64,000 bases of DNA from Calothrix sp. NIES-2100 (GCF_002368195.1 NZ_AP018178.1:4684721-4748720); one strand, 5' to 3'. Shown: positions 17,502 through 26,209, counted from the stretch's first letter. Notes: generated by a model from the sequence alone, not told the origin. Made by a program: numbers and translations.

Positions 17502-17744
17502 TTAAGGATTAATAATTCCGTAGTAAATCGCGGCAACAAATAAGAAACTTGCCAATATAACCAGAGTAAAACCATAGCGAACTCGTGAATCCGGTAAGTC
17601 TTGACTGGTAATTACATTCTCTTTTTGTATTTGAGTTACAGGCTCAGGTTTCATAGATTCTTGGGGATACAGATGGTCAGGTGTTTCCTTTACCGGGGGA
17701 AGATTATTCTCAGTTTTTGCGTTTTGAGTCTCTTGGGATTTCAT
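17502..17744 (-). CDS. Small single-helix membrane protein, possibly PsaX-like
   Basis: This 80-residue protein has a polar, Pro/Glu-rich N-terminus (1-52) and one C-terminal membrane helix, RYGFTLVILASFLFVAAIYY, followed by GIINP. The helix resembles photosystem I subunit PsaX (YxF...NFLVAAYYFGIL), but PsaX is about 40 residues without the long N-terminal tail. Its stop codon directly abuts the in-phase psaB fragment. The photosystem I context supports the idea but does not prove it. Other single-helix thylakoid proteins are an alternative. Confidence 0.45.
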   Translation of the reverse strand: MKSQETQNAKTENNLPPVKETPDHLYPQESMKPEPVTQIQKENVITSQDLPDSRVRYGFTLVILASFLFVAAIYYGIINP

Positions 17745-18109
17745 TGGTTTTTTTTATGTCTTTATAAGTTTTGTGCTTTCATAGTTTCAAATATTAGCTA
17801 ATGGTTACATCGTTCTTGAGAGCTACCTTAGATTAATGTGTAGCTCTCCTAAAAGGCTTACACGATGTTAAATTAATTTGTAATTGCGAATACACTTCTC
17901 TAATTTTCTTCTATTAATATTGCAAGAAAATCAACTAAAATTATGACCGAAGAAAGTCAGAGGGCAGGAGGCAGACGGCAGAAGGTAAAAAATATTAAGT
18001 AAGGGACAGAGCAACTAAATTTATTTATGAAAAAGGGTAAAAGGATTTTTTAAGGGGACTTACCAAAAACTTTGATCTCAGCCATTTTATTAGAAATTGA
18101 AGAAGGCAA

Positions 18110-18153
18110 GAGCCAGTCCAGATGAAACTAGTTTCGTCGGGACTGGCTTTCTT
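18110..18153. terminator. Strong hairpin, terminator candidate for galT (possibly bidirectional)
   Basis: AGCCAGTCC (18111-18119) pairs perfectly with GGACTGGCT (18140-18148), with an inner GAAAC/GTTTC stem in the loop, followed on the plus strand by TTCTT. It lies about 100 bp beyond the galT stop on the minus strand. The region 17745-18247 otherwise contains no gene. Confidence 0.65.
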
Positions 18154-18247
18154 GATAAATGCTCAGTTTTTATTCATAAAACAGATGGATACAGATGATA
18201 AATTCGCAAAATTATCTGCTTCCATCTACGGTTTTACAGAATAATTG

Positions 18248-19348
18248 TTATACGGAAATGGGCATTTCGATATTTACAGCGATCGCCTGTAACTCTTTGG
18301 CTTTTTCTTCTGGTAAAGCATCATTAGCAAACATCCCGGCTGCAAGTTCGGTTCCTGCTAAGTATTTCAGCTTGTCGCTGGTACGATAGGGTGGATAAAA
18401 CTGGGCGTGTAAATGGGCTTCTGGATTGGGTTTACCGTCTGTTGGCGCACCAAACCAAGCCATGAGGTAGGGAAATGGGCGATTCCACAAACCGTCATAT
18501 TTGAGAGTAACGGTTTTTAATGCCCTGGCTAGTCCCTGACGTTGCTTTGCACTCAAATCATAAAATGTGGGTACTGGTTGTATGGGCGCAAGCCAAACTT
18601 CGTAGGGGTATCGCGCACATACGGGGACGAAGGAGATCGCCTCTTCATCCTGATAAATAATTCGTTGGTTGTCAGCTATCTCTTTTTGAATTAAATCCGC
18701 TAGCAAACCCCGCTGATTTTCCTGATAAAATTGCCGCTGCATCTCCAACATCCTTGCGGGAACGGGAGGTACAAAAGGATAAGCATAAATTTGCCCGTGG
18801 GGATGGTGTAAAGTTACGCCTACCTCTACACCTTTATTTTCAAAGGGCAGTACATACTGAATTTGGGGATTTGCGCCGAGTTCGTGGGTGCGATCGCCCC
18901 ACACTTGCAGGAGCAATTCTAGGTGAGCTAATTCTAGGGAACTGAGGGAAGCATGAGGATCTTGGGTAAACACCACAACCTCACACGCACCATTAGCAGG
19001 TAAAGTTTCCACAATACTAGCTGGTGGATTGTGTGCCGCTACTGTCATAGAAGGAAAGCGGTTATCAAACACAGCTATGTCATATTTCCCTGGCGGTAGT
19101 TCTGTGGGAAACTCTCTGTTGCTGGTGGGTGCGAGGGGGTTATATTCTGGGGGCGGCATGAAAGTCCGCCCTTGACGGTGACTGGCGTAAGCTACCCATT
19201 CCCCCCGTAAGGGGTGCCAGCGCAGGTGGGGATTTGCTTGCACTGGCTCATTACTGGGACTAGTCGCCTTTATGTCATCAGGAATCGGGTATCGACTATA
19301 TAAAGTCAGCTGGCGGCCATCTGGCTTTAACAACTTGTGGGAGTACAT
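18248..19348 (-). CDS. galT: Galactose-1-phosphate uridylyltransferase
   Basis: This 366-residue HIT-superfamily enzyme transfers UMP between UDP-glucose and galactose-1-phosphate. The active-site motif HHPHGQIY is at 181-188, with H184 as the expected nucleophile. A second His-rich metal motif EAHLHAQFYPP is near 326-336, and RWHPLRGEWVAYASHR at 43-58 is the usual N-terminal block. Its start overlaps the end of the GH2 glycosidase gene by 22 bp, so the two form an operon that would release galactose and feed it to GalK/GalT. An epimerase gene (galE) is not in the window. Confidence 0.95.
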   Translation of the reverse strand: MYSHKLLKPDGRQLTLYSRYPIPDDIKATSPSNEPVQANPHLRWHPLRGEWVAYASHRQGRTFMPPPEYNPLAPTSNREFPTELPPGKYDIAVFDNRFPSMTVAAHNPPASIVETLPANGACEVVVFTQDPHASLSSLELAHLELLLQVWGDRTHELGANPQIQYVLPFENKGVEVGVTLHHPHGQIYAYPFVPPVPARMLEMQRQFYQENQRGLLADLIQKEIADNQRIIYQDEEAISFVPVCARYPYEVWLAPIQPVPTFYDLSAKQRQGLARALKTVTLKYDGLWNRPFPYLMAWFGAPTDGKPNPEAHLHAQFYPPYRTSDKLKYLAGTELAAGMFANDALPEEKAKELQAIAVNIEMPISV

Positions 19349-20805
19349 AATCCTCCAGAAAGGGTGGCAGCGCGTATCGTCTCCAGTGGAATCTTCGGTG
19401 TGCGATCGCTGTACAACAACCCGTTAGCTTCTTGGAAGGTATCGGTGAATTGTGTGTAACAAAAACCGCTGAACATATCGATGTTATTCACACTTTCCAG
19501 CAAAGCAGTGTATTTGATTTCTAATTCCGAGAGATTCCAGCAACGCTCGTATCCCCAGGCTTTGTTAGCATCAGGCTGATCTTCTGGCGCGTATGCTATC
19601 CCGCCGAACTCGGTCAACATGACGGGCTGTCCCTGATGAGGATAATTATCCAGGGTGAGGATACGTCCTCCTGGACGCTGACGGTTAAATAAATCTGATA
19701 GCTTCACTTCTGGGCCATAGCGATGAGCTAAATGCTGGGGATTGGTGTCGTAGTCATGGATGGCGAGAATGTCAGTATCTGTACTTTCCCAACCATCATT
19801 ACCAATCACTGGGCGAGTTGGGTCAAGGGTCTTGGTTAAGTGATACATCGCCAAAACATAGTTCCGGTGAGCCTGTGTCTCAACTAGATTTGGCACTCCC
19901 CAAGACTCATTAAATGGCACCCAAGCCACAATACAGGGGTGATTGGCATCACGCTTGATAACTTCCGTCCACTCATGGGTCATGCGTTCCACTGCTTTGA
20001 CAGAGAAGCGATAAGCGCTAGGCATCTCCTCCCATACTAACAATCCCAGCACATCTGCCCAATATAAAAAGCGGGGGTCTTCAATTTTTTGGTGCTTGCG
20101 GACTCCGTTGAAACCCATTGCTTTTGCCAGTTCCACATCTCGCCGTAAAGCCAGATCGTCAGGCGCAGTCATTAGGCTATCGGGCCAGTAGCCTTGGTCA
20201 AGAACCAAGCGCAAATAGTAGGGACGACCGTTGAGCATAAAGCGATCGCGCTGGATGCTCACAGTCCGCATTGCTGTGTAAGATATTACTTTATCTAGCA
20301 ATTGTCCGTTATGGTACAACTCAACCACAGCATTGATGATTGTCGGTTTTTCCGGACTCCATAACAGTTCGTTACGGTAGTCGTCGATACCTGGATCGGA
20401 CAGGGAAATGCGGCGGTTAATCTCGCCATTGAATACTTCATAGATATCATTGGCAAGTACGCGATCGCCCACTGTCAACTTCATCTTCATTTGCACACCC
20501 GCAGCCGGAGCATTACCTGCGAGCGCTGCATAACAACCAATTTCCCAGCGTTCAAAGTCAGGAGTCCAGCGGATGTGATCTATATAAGTCACCCCCACAG
20601 GTTCCACCCAGACTGTCTGCCAAATTCCGCTGGTGCGAGGATACCAAATACTGTGGGGTTCCAATTGCCAATCCTGCTTTCCACGAGGCTTGGCGAGGTC
20701 TTGCGGATCGTCTTGCGCCCAGACTGTGACTTTGGTCGTACCACTGTCATTTAAGGCAGCAGTAATGTCCACACTAATAATATTGTTTAAACTTTCTTCT
20801 GGCAA
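19327..20805 (-). CDS. Glycoside hydrolase family 2 (beta-galactosidase/glucuronidase type), N-terminus missing
   Basis: This 492-residue protein contains the second half of a GH2 sugar-binding domain (TSGIWQTVWVEPVG near 58-71), an Ig-like domain (about 75-185) and the TIM barrel. Predicted acid/base is E300 in VPFNESWG and nucleophile E399 in VMLTEFGG. Complete GH2 enzymes of this type have about 100 more N-terminal residues. Upstream the same frame continues weakly (NSGGYFP) across a TAA at about 20829, so the 5' end is probably degraded and translation from TTG 20805 is doubtful. Placement before galT suggests beta-galactosidase activity. The gene may be a recent pseudogene. Confidence 0.75.
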   Translation of the reverse strand: MPEESLNNIISVDITAALNDSGTTKVTVWAQDDPQDLAKPRGKQDWQLEPHSIWYPRTSGIWQTVWVEPVGVTYIDHIRWTPDFERWEIGCYAALAGNAPAAGVQMKMKLTVGDRVLANDIYEVFNGEINRRISLSDPGIDDYRNELLWSPEKPTIINAVVELYHNGQLLDKVISYTAMRTVSIQRDRFMLNGRPYYLRLVLDQGYWPDSLMTAPDDLALRRDVELAKAMGFNGVRKHQKIEDPRFLYWADVLGLLVWEEMPSAYRFSVKAVERMTHEWTEVIKRDANHPCIVAWVPFNESWGVPNLVETQAHRNYVLAMYHLTKTLDPTRPVIGNDGWESTDTDILAIHDYDTNPQHLAHRYGPEVKLSDLFNRQRPGGRILTLDNYPHQGQPVMLTEFGGIAYAPEDQPDANKAWGYERCWNLSELEIKYTALLESVNNIDMFSGFCYTQFTDTFQEANGLLYSDRTPKIPLETIRAATLSGGLCTPTSC

Positions 20806-20958
20806 ACCTTTGTGCGACAGACACTTTTAGGGAAAATAGCCGCCTGAGTTTGGTAGCTCTACCCAGCACCAGAGTTTCGCCTGCGAAGTCTGGGTTTACT
20901 TCATATCGGCATTGTCATGACGAAAAGTCGGATGGGAGGGGTGGAATAGTAATCATTG

Positions 20959-21143
20959 GTGTAAACTTAAGGTCAGACGCTTATTCCACAGGCATTTTAC
21001 CCCACCTCTCATTACCCTCCCCGCTTGCGGGGAGGGTAAGTTTTGGCTTTAGACAAAACTGGGGTGGGGTGACGCGGATCTTGATTGGTAAGTGATTTAA
21101 TTCAAAATCACGTCTTCATAAGGGTTTATCGTTAAGTTAACAC
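20959..21143. repeat. MITE-like element, GTGTCAACTTAA family (copy 1)
   Basis: It has terminal inverted repeats GTGTAAACTTAA (20959-20970) and TTAAGTTAACAC (21132-21143), an internal G/C-rich hairpin around CCCTCCCCGCTTGCGGGGAGGG, and the flank CATTG on the left as in other copies. Length is 185 bp. Other copies lie at 28227-28408 (inverted), 39264-39400 (truncated) and 50194-50375. It fills most of the gap between the GH2 gene and rhlE. No coding capacity. Confidence 0.8.
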
Positions 21144-21174
21144 CCATGAACAGTAATGTTCCCCTCGACCCTAA

Positions 21175-22575
21175 CTAAGGCAGCAATGTCTTAAGATTCC
21201 CCGTACCTTCAGCTTGGGGAGCGTCAATTTTGCTTAACCTCAAAGCCTTACGGCGCGATGCTCCGGAACGACTACCAGACTTTTTACCACCAGCCACGGT
21301 TGGCGCTGCCGATTTTTTAGCCTTTGTCTTTGATAACGGTTTAGCAGGAGAGCGAGCTGGACGCTGGTTACTTCCAGTTCTGGGTTGATGTTTGGATGTA
21401 CTTGGGATTGCTTCGGGCTGGGTGTGGGAGTTGGCTGCAAAGCCAGTGACCACTTCAACAGGTAAGCGCTTTTGAATTAGTTTTTCGATATCTGACAACA
21501 ACGAGTATTCATCGACGCACACCAGCGATATGGCTTCACCTGTAGCGCCAGCACGGCCAGTGCGACCAATACGATGAACGTAATCCTCCGGTACATTGGG
21601 TAAATCGAAATTGACCACATGAGGCAGTTCGCTAATGTCGAGACCACGAGCTGCAATGTCGGTTGCCACCAATACCTGTAGGCTACCGTTTTTGAATTTT
21701 GCCAGCGCGTGGGTACGTGCCGACTGGCTCTTGTTACCGTGGATAGCTAGTGCTTGAATGCGCTCTTGACCCAACTGCTTCACCAGACGGTCAGCACCAT
21801 ACTTAGTGCGGGTGAACACTAAGACCTGGTACCAATTGTTTTGCCTAATCAGCTGAGCAAGTAATGGGCGCTTCATGTCCCGGTCTACCTTGTAAACTTT
21901 CTGTGCCACTGTATCAGCGGTAACGTTGCGGCGTGCCACCTCGATGATCTTCGGGTGATTGAGCAGCCCTGTGGCGAGGTCTTTGATTTTGTCGGAGAAG
22001 GTGGCAAAAAATAGTAAATTCTGTCGCTGTTTGGGCAGGAGTGAGATAATGCGGCGAATATCACGAATAAAGCCCATATCTAGCATCCGGTCTGCTTCAT
22101 CCAGCACTAACACCTCAATCTGCGATAAGTTCACCGTGCCCTGCTGCACATGGTCTAAGAGCCTTCCTGGGGTCGCAACTAGAATATCCACGCGGCTGTT
22201 CAAACGCCGTTTTTGCTGACTAAAGCTGACCCCGCCGTACATTACCATTGAATTCAGTTTTAGGTACTTGCCATACTCAACCACGCTGTCGGATACCTGT
22301 GCAGCGAGTTCACGAGTTGGGGTAAGAATCAGCGCCCGAATTGGTGAGCATCCATTAGATGTGGTTTTAACGCTATTATCGGACGACAACCGATGCAGAA
22401 GCGGCAGGGTGAAGCTGGCAGTTTTTCCAGTCCCGGTTTGGGCACCAGCTAGCAAATCACCACCAGACAATACCACAGGAATCGCCTGCATCTGGATAGG
22501 CGTGGGTTTAGTGTAGCCTAGCTCGGTGACAGCACGGATAATTTCATTGGACAAGCCGAGAGTAGAAAAAGACAT
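21175..22575 (-). CDS. rhlE: DEAD-box RNA helicase, RhlE type
   Basis: This 466-residue ATP-dependent RNA helicase has the Q motif (TKPTPIQMQAIP), Walker A AQTGTGKT with K51, PTREL, TPGRLLDH, DEAD at 159-162, RGLDI and HRIGRTGRAG. Motif III, normally SAT, reads FAT (190-192), an unusual change at a position that couples ATPase and unwinding. The C-terminal ~90 residues are basic and disordered (TKAKKSAAPTVAGGKKSGSR), typical of RNA-binding tails. SD-like CTGGAG precedes ATG 22575. The family acts in cold adaptation, ribosome assembly and RNA decay. Confidence 0.92.
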   Translation of the reverse strand: MSFSTLGLSNEIIRAVTELGYTKPTPIQMQAIPVVLSGGDLLAGAQTGTGKTASFTLPLLHRLSSDNSVKTTSNGCSPIRALILTPTRELAAQVSDSVVEYGKYLKLNSMVMYGGVSFSQQKRRLNSRVDILVATPGRLLDHVQQGTVNLSQIEVLVLDEADRMLDMGFIRDIRRIISLLPKQRQNLLFFATFSDKIKDLATGLLNHPKIIEVARRNVTADTVAQKVYKVDRDMKRPLLAQLIRQNNWYQVLVFTRTKYGADRLVKQLGQERIQALAIHGNKSQSARTHALAKFKNGSLQVLVATDIAARGLDISELPHVVNFDLPNVPEDYVHRIGRTGRAGATGEAISLVCVDEYSLLSDIEKLIQKRLPVEVVTGFAANSHTQPEAIPSTSKHQPRTGSNQRPARSPAKPLSKTKAKKSAAPTVAGGKKSGSRSGASRRKALRLSKIDAPQAEGTGNLKTLLP

Positions 22576-22978
22576 AAAACTCCAGAGTTAACATCGGCCT
22601 GTCGCCAGTGGCGGCATCAGTTTGAGGCGGACGGATGGTTTTAAGGCATAGATGAGCAGTAAACGCCAAGACTGAAAGCGAATGCCGCAGTTCTGCATTT
22701 TAGCAGAGTGTAGTTGGTTGTGTAGTGATTTTGCAGAGACTTTAATTTCGCTTGAGCAACTGTCCGCAAGTTTTATCAACCGCAAAATTAAGTTTAATTC
22801 CTGTTGGAGAAGTGATTGCCCTAGCTCAAAAAGTTTGCATCTAAAATAGAAAAGCGATCGCCTAAAAAGTGTCAACAAATCATGGTTAAATGCCGGAAAT
22901 CCATACCCCATATTTGGTTTTTCCTGTCAATGCATAAGTCCTAAACTCAAGGGAATGCATTTGTTTGTAGGAGGGTTT
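22576..22978. promoter_or_regulatory. Divergent upstream region of rhlE and the DUF1772 gene
   Basis: A 400-bp stretch with no gene I accept (a 107-codon minus frame here has poor coding character). The large distance to rhlE suggests a long 5' leader, as is common for cold-regulated helicase genes; that is inference. A strong ribosome-binding site GGAGG stands at about 22969-22974, just before ATG 22979 of the plus-strand gene. Confidence 0.4.
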
Positions 22979-23479
22979 ATGACGACTGTTGAGCATTTGC
23001 CTTTTGCATTAAAACTTTTAACTGCCTTGGGCTGCGGATTGGTGGCGGGAGTCTTCTTCGCCTTCTCGACTTTTGTCATGAGCGCACTTGCTCGACTTGA
23101 GCCGAGAGAAGCAATTATCGCTATGCAATCGATCAATATCACAGCTATCAATCCGTGGTTTATGGTGGCGCTGTTTGGTACGGCTTTGGCTTGCCTGTTT
23201 CTGGCGATCGCCTCGCTGTCAAAATTGCATCAACCTGGTGCGGTCTATTTTTTGGGTGGTAGCTTGCTTTATCTGGTGGGCACGATTCTGGTGACTATAG
23301 CCTTTAATGTGCCGCTAAATGATGCCCTAGCGATCGCCAAACCAGATAGTACTGAGGGTGCAAATCTATGGGCTAGATATCTGATCAACTGGACGCTCTG
23401 GAACCATGTTCGCACAATAGCCGCGTTTGGGGCAGCTGCATTGCTGACGATCGCGCTCTGTAAGCAAACAGTAAATTAG
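22979..23479 (+). CDS. DUF1772 family membrane protein
   Basis: This is a 166-residue protein from ATG 22979, chosen because of the GGAGG ribosome-binding site; an upstream in-frame ATG at 22955 has none. Four membrane helices are visible (ALGCGLVAGVFFAFSTFVM; WFMVALFGTALACLFLAIA; VYFLGGSLLYLVGTILVTI; a C-terminal helix), with the family motif MQSINITAINPWF and NVPLNDALA between helices 3 and 4. DUF1772 is related to anthrone oxygenases, but most bacterial members are uncharacterised. It precedes an ArsR/SRPBCC pair, a common neighbourhood. Confidence 0.85.
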   Translation: MTTVEHLPFALKLLTALGCGLVAGVFFAFSTFVMSALARLEPREAIIAMQSINITAINPWFMVALFGTALACLFLAIASLSKLHQPGAVYFLGGSLLYLVGTILVTIAFNVPLNDALAIAKPDSTEGANLWARYLINWTLWNHVRTIAAFGAAALLTIALCKQTVN

Positions 23480-23690
23480 TCATTTGTCCTCTGTTACAAA
23501 GTTCTGTTCGTCTTTGACGTTGGCGTAAAGCGCCTCTGGAGACATCGACCTCTGCGTGGGTGGGGAAATTCCCCCAAGTAAGCTCAGTCGCAGAAACAGG
23601 AAACCTAATCAGGTAAAAAATTAGAATCCCCGGACTTTAGGGATGGGGTGGATGTCAACAATTAACTCTTGACATTCAAGACTAGTACAT

Positions 23691-23722
23691 TTAACCTAGT
23701 AGTTAATTAACTGCGCGGTTAA
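23691..23722. promoter_or_regulatory. 32-bp palindrome upstream of the arsR-type gene, candidate operator
   Basis: TTAACC (23691-23696) and GGTTAA (23717-23722) flank a perfect palindrome AGTTAATTAACT (23701-23712), all sharing one centre at 23706/23707. It ends 15 bp before the ArsR-family start codon. ArsR/SdpR regulators usually bind such dyads to repress their own operon, so autoregulation is the likely role. Confidence 0.6.
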
Positions 23723-23737
23723 ATACTTCCAATCTAA

Positions 23738-24088
23738 ATGTCCACCGATCAATTGAGCGTCACCTTTGCCGCCCTTGCCGATCCTACCCGGCGGGCAATC
23801 CTGGCTCATCTCGCTAAGGGAGAAGCATCAGTAACTGAACTAGCCCAACCCTTTGAGATGAGTCTGCCTGCCATTTCCAAACATCTCAAGGTGCTGGAGC
23901 GTGCGGGATTGATCACAAGGGGTCGAGAAGCTCAGTGGCGACCCTGCCGACTAGAGGCAGAACCACTCAAGGATGCAGCAGATTGGATTGAACAATATCG
24001 CCAATTCTGGCAACAGAATTTGGATCGTCTAGACGAGTATCTACAACAATTGCTTGCAGAGGAAAAGAAACGCGATCGCGAACCATAA
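23738..24088 (+). CDS. ArsR/SdpR-family transcriptional regulator
   Basis: This 116-residue winged-helix repressor contains ALADPTRRAILAHLAKGEAS (helix 1-2), VTELAQPFEMSLPAISKHLK (recognition helix) and the beta wing GLITRGREAQWRPCRL. The Cys of ArsR metal sensors is absent from the recognition helix, so it belongs to the non-metal subgroup that regulates SRPBCC partner genes. The next gene, 33 bp downstream, is such a partner. Start is ATG 23738, just after a large palindrome. Confidence 0.92.
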   Translation: MSTDQLSVTFAALADPTRRAILAHLAKGEASVTELAQPFEMSLPAISKHLKVLERAGLITRGREAQWRPCRLEAEPLKDAADWIEQYRQFWQQNLDRLDEYLQQLLAEEKKRDREP

Positions 24089-24121
24089 GCTGAGATCCTT
24101 CCATTCTTAAGGAGATACAAG

Positions 24122-25105
24122 ATGTTGAAACAAAATGACTCAACTTCCCCTCAGTCAGAACGCGAAATTATCATTACTCGTGTCTTCAACGCACCGCGAG
24201 AACTTGTATTTAAGGCATGGACAGAGCCAAAACACATCGCCCAATGGTGGGGGCCAAAAGGCTTCACAACTCATGTGACAGAAATGGATTTCCGTCCGGG
24301 CGGTCAATGGCGCTATGTCATGATTAGTCCAGATGGCACGGAGTACCCCGTCAAAGGTGTGTTCCACGAAATCGTGCCTCCAGAAAGAATTGTCGCTAGC
24401 GATGAATTTGACGAAGGCTTTGAGCAAGTTATCAACGCCGATTTGCCACAGGGTATTGTGACGACAGCTATTTTTGAGGATGTGAACGGTAAGACTAAAC
24501 TGACTCTCCAGATTCTTCACGCATCTGAAAGCGATCGCCGCAAGCATGAAGAGATGGGCGTTGTTGCTGGGTGGAATTCTAGCTTCGATTGCCTTGATGA
24601 ATTCCTAGCAAAGCAAGTTCAACAGCAACAGAATGGTTTTGCAGTCACATTGCCATCAGATCGGGAAATCCTCGTGACTCGCGTTTTTAATGCCCCGCGC
24701 AGACTTGTCTTTGAGGCATGGACTCAACCCGAACACGTTAAGCGCTGGTTTGGGGTTTGTAGCAGTATGACAATGACCGTTTGCGAAATCGACTTGCGTG
24801 TGGGTGGTAATTGGCGTTATGTCTTGCAAGATTACAAAAACAGCACTGAACACGCATTTTCAGGAGAATACCGGGAAATTGTGCCCCCAGAACGATTGGT
24901 TAGTACCGAAATCTATGAACCAGTCGCCAATAGCGACCACTTGAATACGCTAACCCTGACGGAAATTGACGGAAAAACAACGTTGCATATTTACATCCAA
25001 CACCAGTCAAAAGAGCAGCGGGATGGACATCTCCAATCTGGCATGGAAGAGGGACTGGGCGAGACTCTCAACCGTCTCGAAGCACTCCTCCAATCAATGG
25101 CATAA
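24122..25105 (+). CDS. Tandem SRPBCC (AHSA1-like) protein
   Basis: This 327-residue protein contains two AHSA1-type SRPBCC domains. The first (about 15-165) begins IIITRVFNAPRELVFKAWTE and has QWWGPKGF and ERIVASDEFDEGFEQ. The second (about 175-325) begins ILVTRVFNAPRRLVFEAWTQ with RWFGVCSSMTMTV. Most relatives have one domain, so this is an internal duplication. SRPBCC domains form a hydrophobic ligand cavity; the ligand is unknown. A strong ribosome-binding site AAGGAG precedes ATG 24122. It is in an operon with the ArsR regulator and ends before a perfect-palindrome terminator. Confidence 0.88.
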   Translation: MLKQNDSTSPQSEREIIITRVFNAPRELVFKAWTEPKHIAQWWGPKGFTTHVTEMDFRPGGQWRYVMISPDGTEYPVKGVFHEIVPPERIVASDEFDEGFEQVINADLPQGIVTTAIFEDVNGKTKLTLQILHASESDRRKHEEMGVVAGWNSSFDCLDEFLAKQVQQQQNGFAVTLPSDREILVTRVFNAPRRLVFEAWTQPEHVKRWFGVCSSMTMTVCEIDLRVGGNWRYVLQDYKNSTEHAFSGEYREIVPPERLVSTEIYEPVANSDHLNTLTLTEIDGKTTLHIYIQHQSKEQRDGHLQSGMEEGLGETLNRLEALLQSMA

Positions 25106-25154
25106 CACTCCTACAAAGGATAGGGGACATCCAATTTTTTAAATACCCATTTAA

Positions 25155-25178
25155 GACCACGCCCTTAAGGGCGTGGTC
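25155..25178 (+). terminator. Perfect 24-bp palindrome hairpin
   Basis: GACCACGCCC and GGGCGTGGTC form an uninterrupted stem around TTAA, followed by TCATTT. It stands 50 bp after the SRPBCC stop. The following T-run is weak, but the stem is very stable and the place is right for a rho-independent terminator. Confidence 0.65.
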
Positions 25179-25399
25179 TCATTTGTGCGTAAGTCTTGTT
25201 TCTACTCAGCAACCCCAAAATCACTATATTCATCATTTCATAAATTAACACAATCGGTGCCCTTACAATTATTTGTACCTCACCAACTTGCAATCTGCTG
25301 TATCTCACGCAAAGGCGCAGAGGCGCAAAGAAGAGCGCGAACGTATGATTTTAAAAAATTAACCTTGCTGTAGTGTGGAAGCTTGTGCAAAATTTACTT

Positions 25400-25688
25400 G
25401 TTAATGAAGCTAATAACTCCGTGAATGAGGCTTTTTGCTTGGTTAATGAAGCTAATAACTCCGTGAATGAGGCTTTTTGCTTGGTTAATGAGGCTAATAA
25501 CTCCGTGAATGAGGCTTTTTGCTTGGTTAATGAAGCTAATAACTCCGTGAATGAGGCTTTTTGCTTGGTTAATGAGACTAATAACTCCGTGAATGAGGCT
25601 TTTTGCTTGGTTAATGAAGCTAATAACTCCGTGAATGAGGCTTTTTGCTTGGTTAATGAGGCTAATAACTCCGTGAACGAGTTACCAA
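25400..25688. repeat. 21-bp-period minisatellite (six 42-bp units plus a partial)
   Basis: GTTAATGAAGCTAATAACTCC and GTGAATGAGGCTTTTTGCTTG alternate. Each is 21 bp and they share the start GTKAATGARGCT. Units differ only at a few wobble positions. All frames divisible by seven codons stay open on both strands: plus reads VNEANNSVNEAFCL and minus reads TELLASLTKQKASF. A second, unrelated 21-bp array lies at 49859-50110. The array is fused in frame to an htrA fragment. Confidence 0.9.
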
Positions 25689-26186
25689 AAGTGCCGTCGC
25701 CAGAAATCGAACCGGGTATAGGTTCTCGCTTCATTATTGATTCTAATCGCGAAATCCTGACTAATGCCCATGTAGTTAACCGTGTTGATACGGTGAGTGT
25801 GATGCTCAAAGATGGACGTAATTTCAAAGGTAAGGTTAACGTGAGTTCGACAGACGGCTTCAATAAGCCTTCAGCAAGGGGAAAGGGGAAGGGGAAAAGG
25901 CTGATTCTTGCGTTCCCTTACCCTTTAACCTTTTTCCTTTTCCCCCTTCTTCCTAGCTCTGAGATACTACCATTGAACTCACGTTAAGGTTACGGGTGAT
26001 GATGCGGTGATAAATGTTGCGGTGGTGAAAATTCCGGCGAATCACTTGCCAACAGTGGGATTAGGCAATTCTGAGGGGTTGGAACCAGGAGCATGGGCGA
26101 TGGTCACTAATGGTAATCCTCTTGCTTTAGATGATAAAGTAACCCACGGCATGATTAGTGCCAATCATCTGGAAAAATTTTGCTAA
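25679..26186 (+). pseudogene. htrA/degP-type serine protease fragment interrupted by a MITE
   Basis: The 5' part (25679-25836) encodes IEPGIGSRFIIDSNREILTN, then AHVVNRVDTVSVMLKDGRNF and KGKV, the start of an HtrA trypsin domain with the catalytic His in TNAHVV. A 150-bp element follows and the 3' part resumes one frame over at 25987: VTGDDAVINVAVVKIPANHL, TVGLGNSEGLEPGAWAM and NGNPLALDDKVTHGMISA, ending at a TAA near 26186. The signal peptide, the GNSGG catalytic serine region and the PDZ domain are all absent. The gene is thus truncated at both ends and frameshifted. The upstream end is replaced by the 21-bp minisatellite. Confidence 0.85.
25837..25986. mobile_element. 150-bp MITE with 4-bp target duplication inside htrA fragment
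   Basis: Terminal inverted repeats TAACGTGAGTTC (25837-25848) and GAACTCACGTTA (25975-25986) are perfect. AGGT flanks both ends (25833-25836 and 25987-25990). Removing the element and one AGGT restores GGTAAGGTTACGGGT, which gives GKVTGDDAVINVAVVKI with the normal spacing of HtrA proteins. This supports insertion with a 4-bp duplication. The interior is A/G-rich on one side and T/C-rich on the other (AAGGGGAAAGGGG... CTTTTCCCCC), forming a long hairpin. No transposase. Confidence 0.85.
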
Positions 26187-26209
26187 ACCTAAGTTCGGAG
26201 AATTCAATT

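Noticed and set aside
22588..22911. 107-codon minus-strand ORF upstream of rhlE
   Set aside because: Composition looks like translated leader or intergenic sequence; no ribosome-binding site and no recognisable motif.
25400..25688. CRISPR-like array
   Set aside because: Units are contiguous 21/42-bp repeats with no unique spacers; it is a coding-phase minisatellite.
25351..25863. 170-codon minus ORF with SFTELLASLTKQKA repeats
   Set aside because: Opposite strand of the 21-bp array; open only because the period is a multiple of three.
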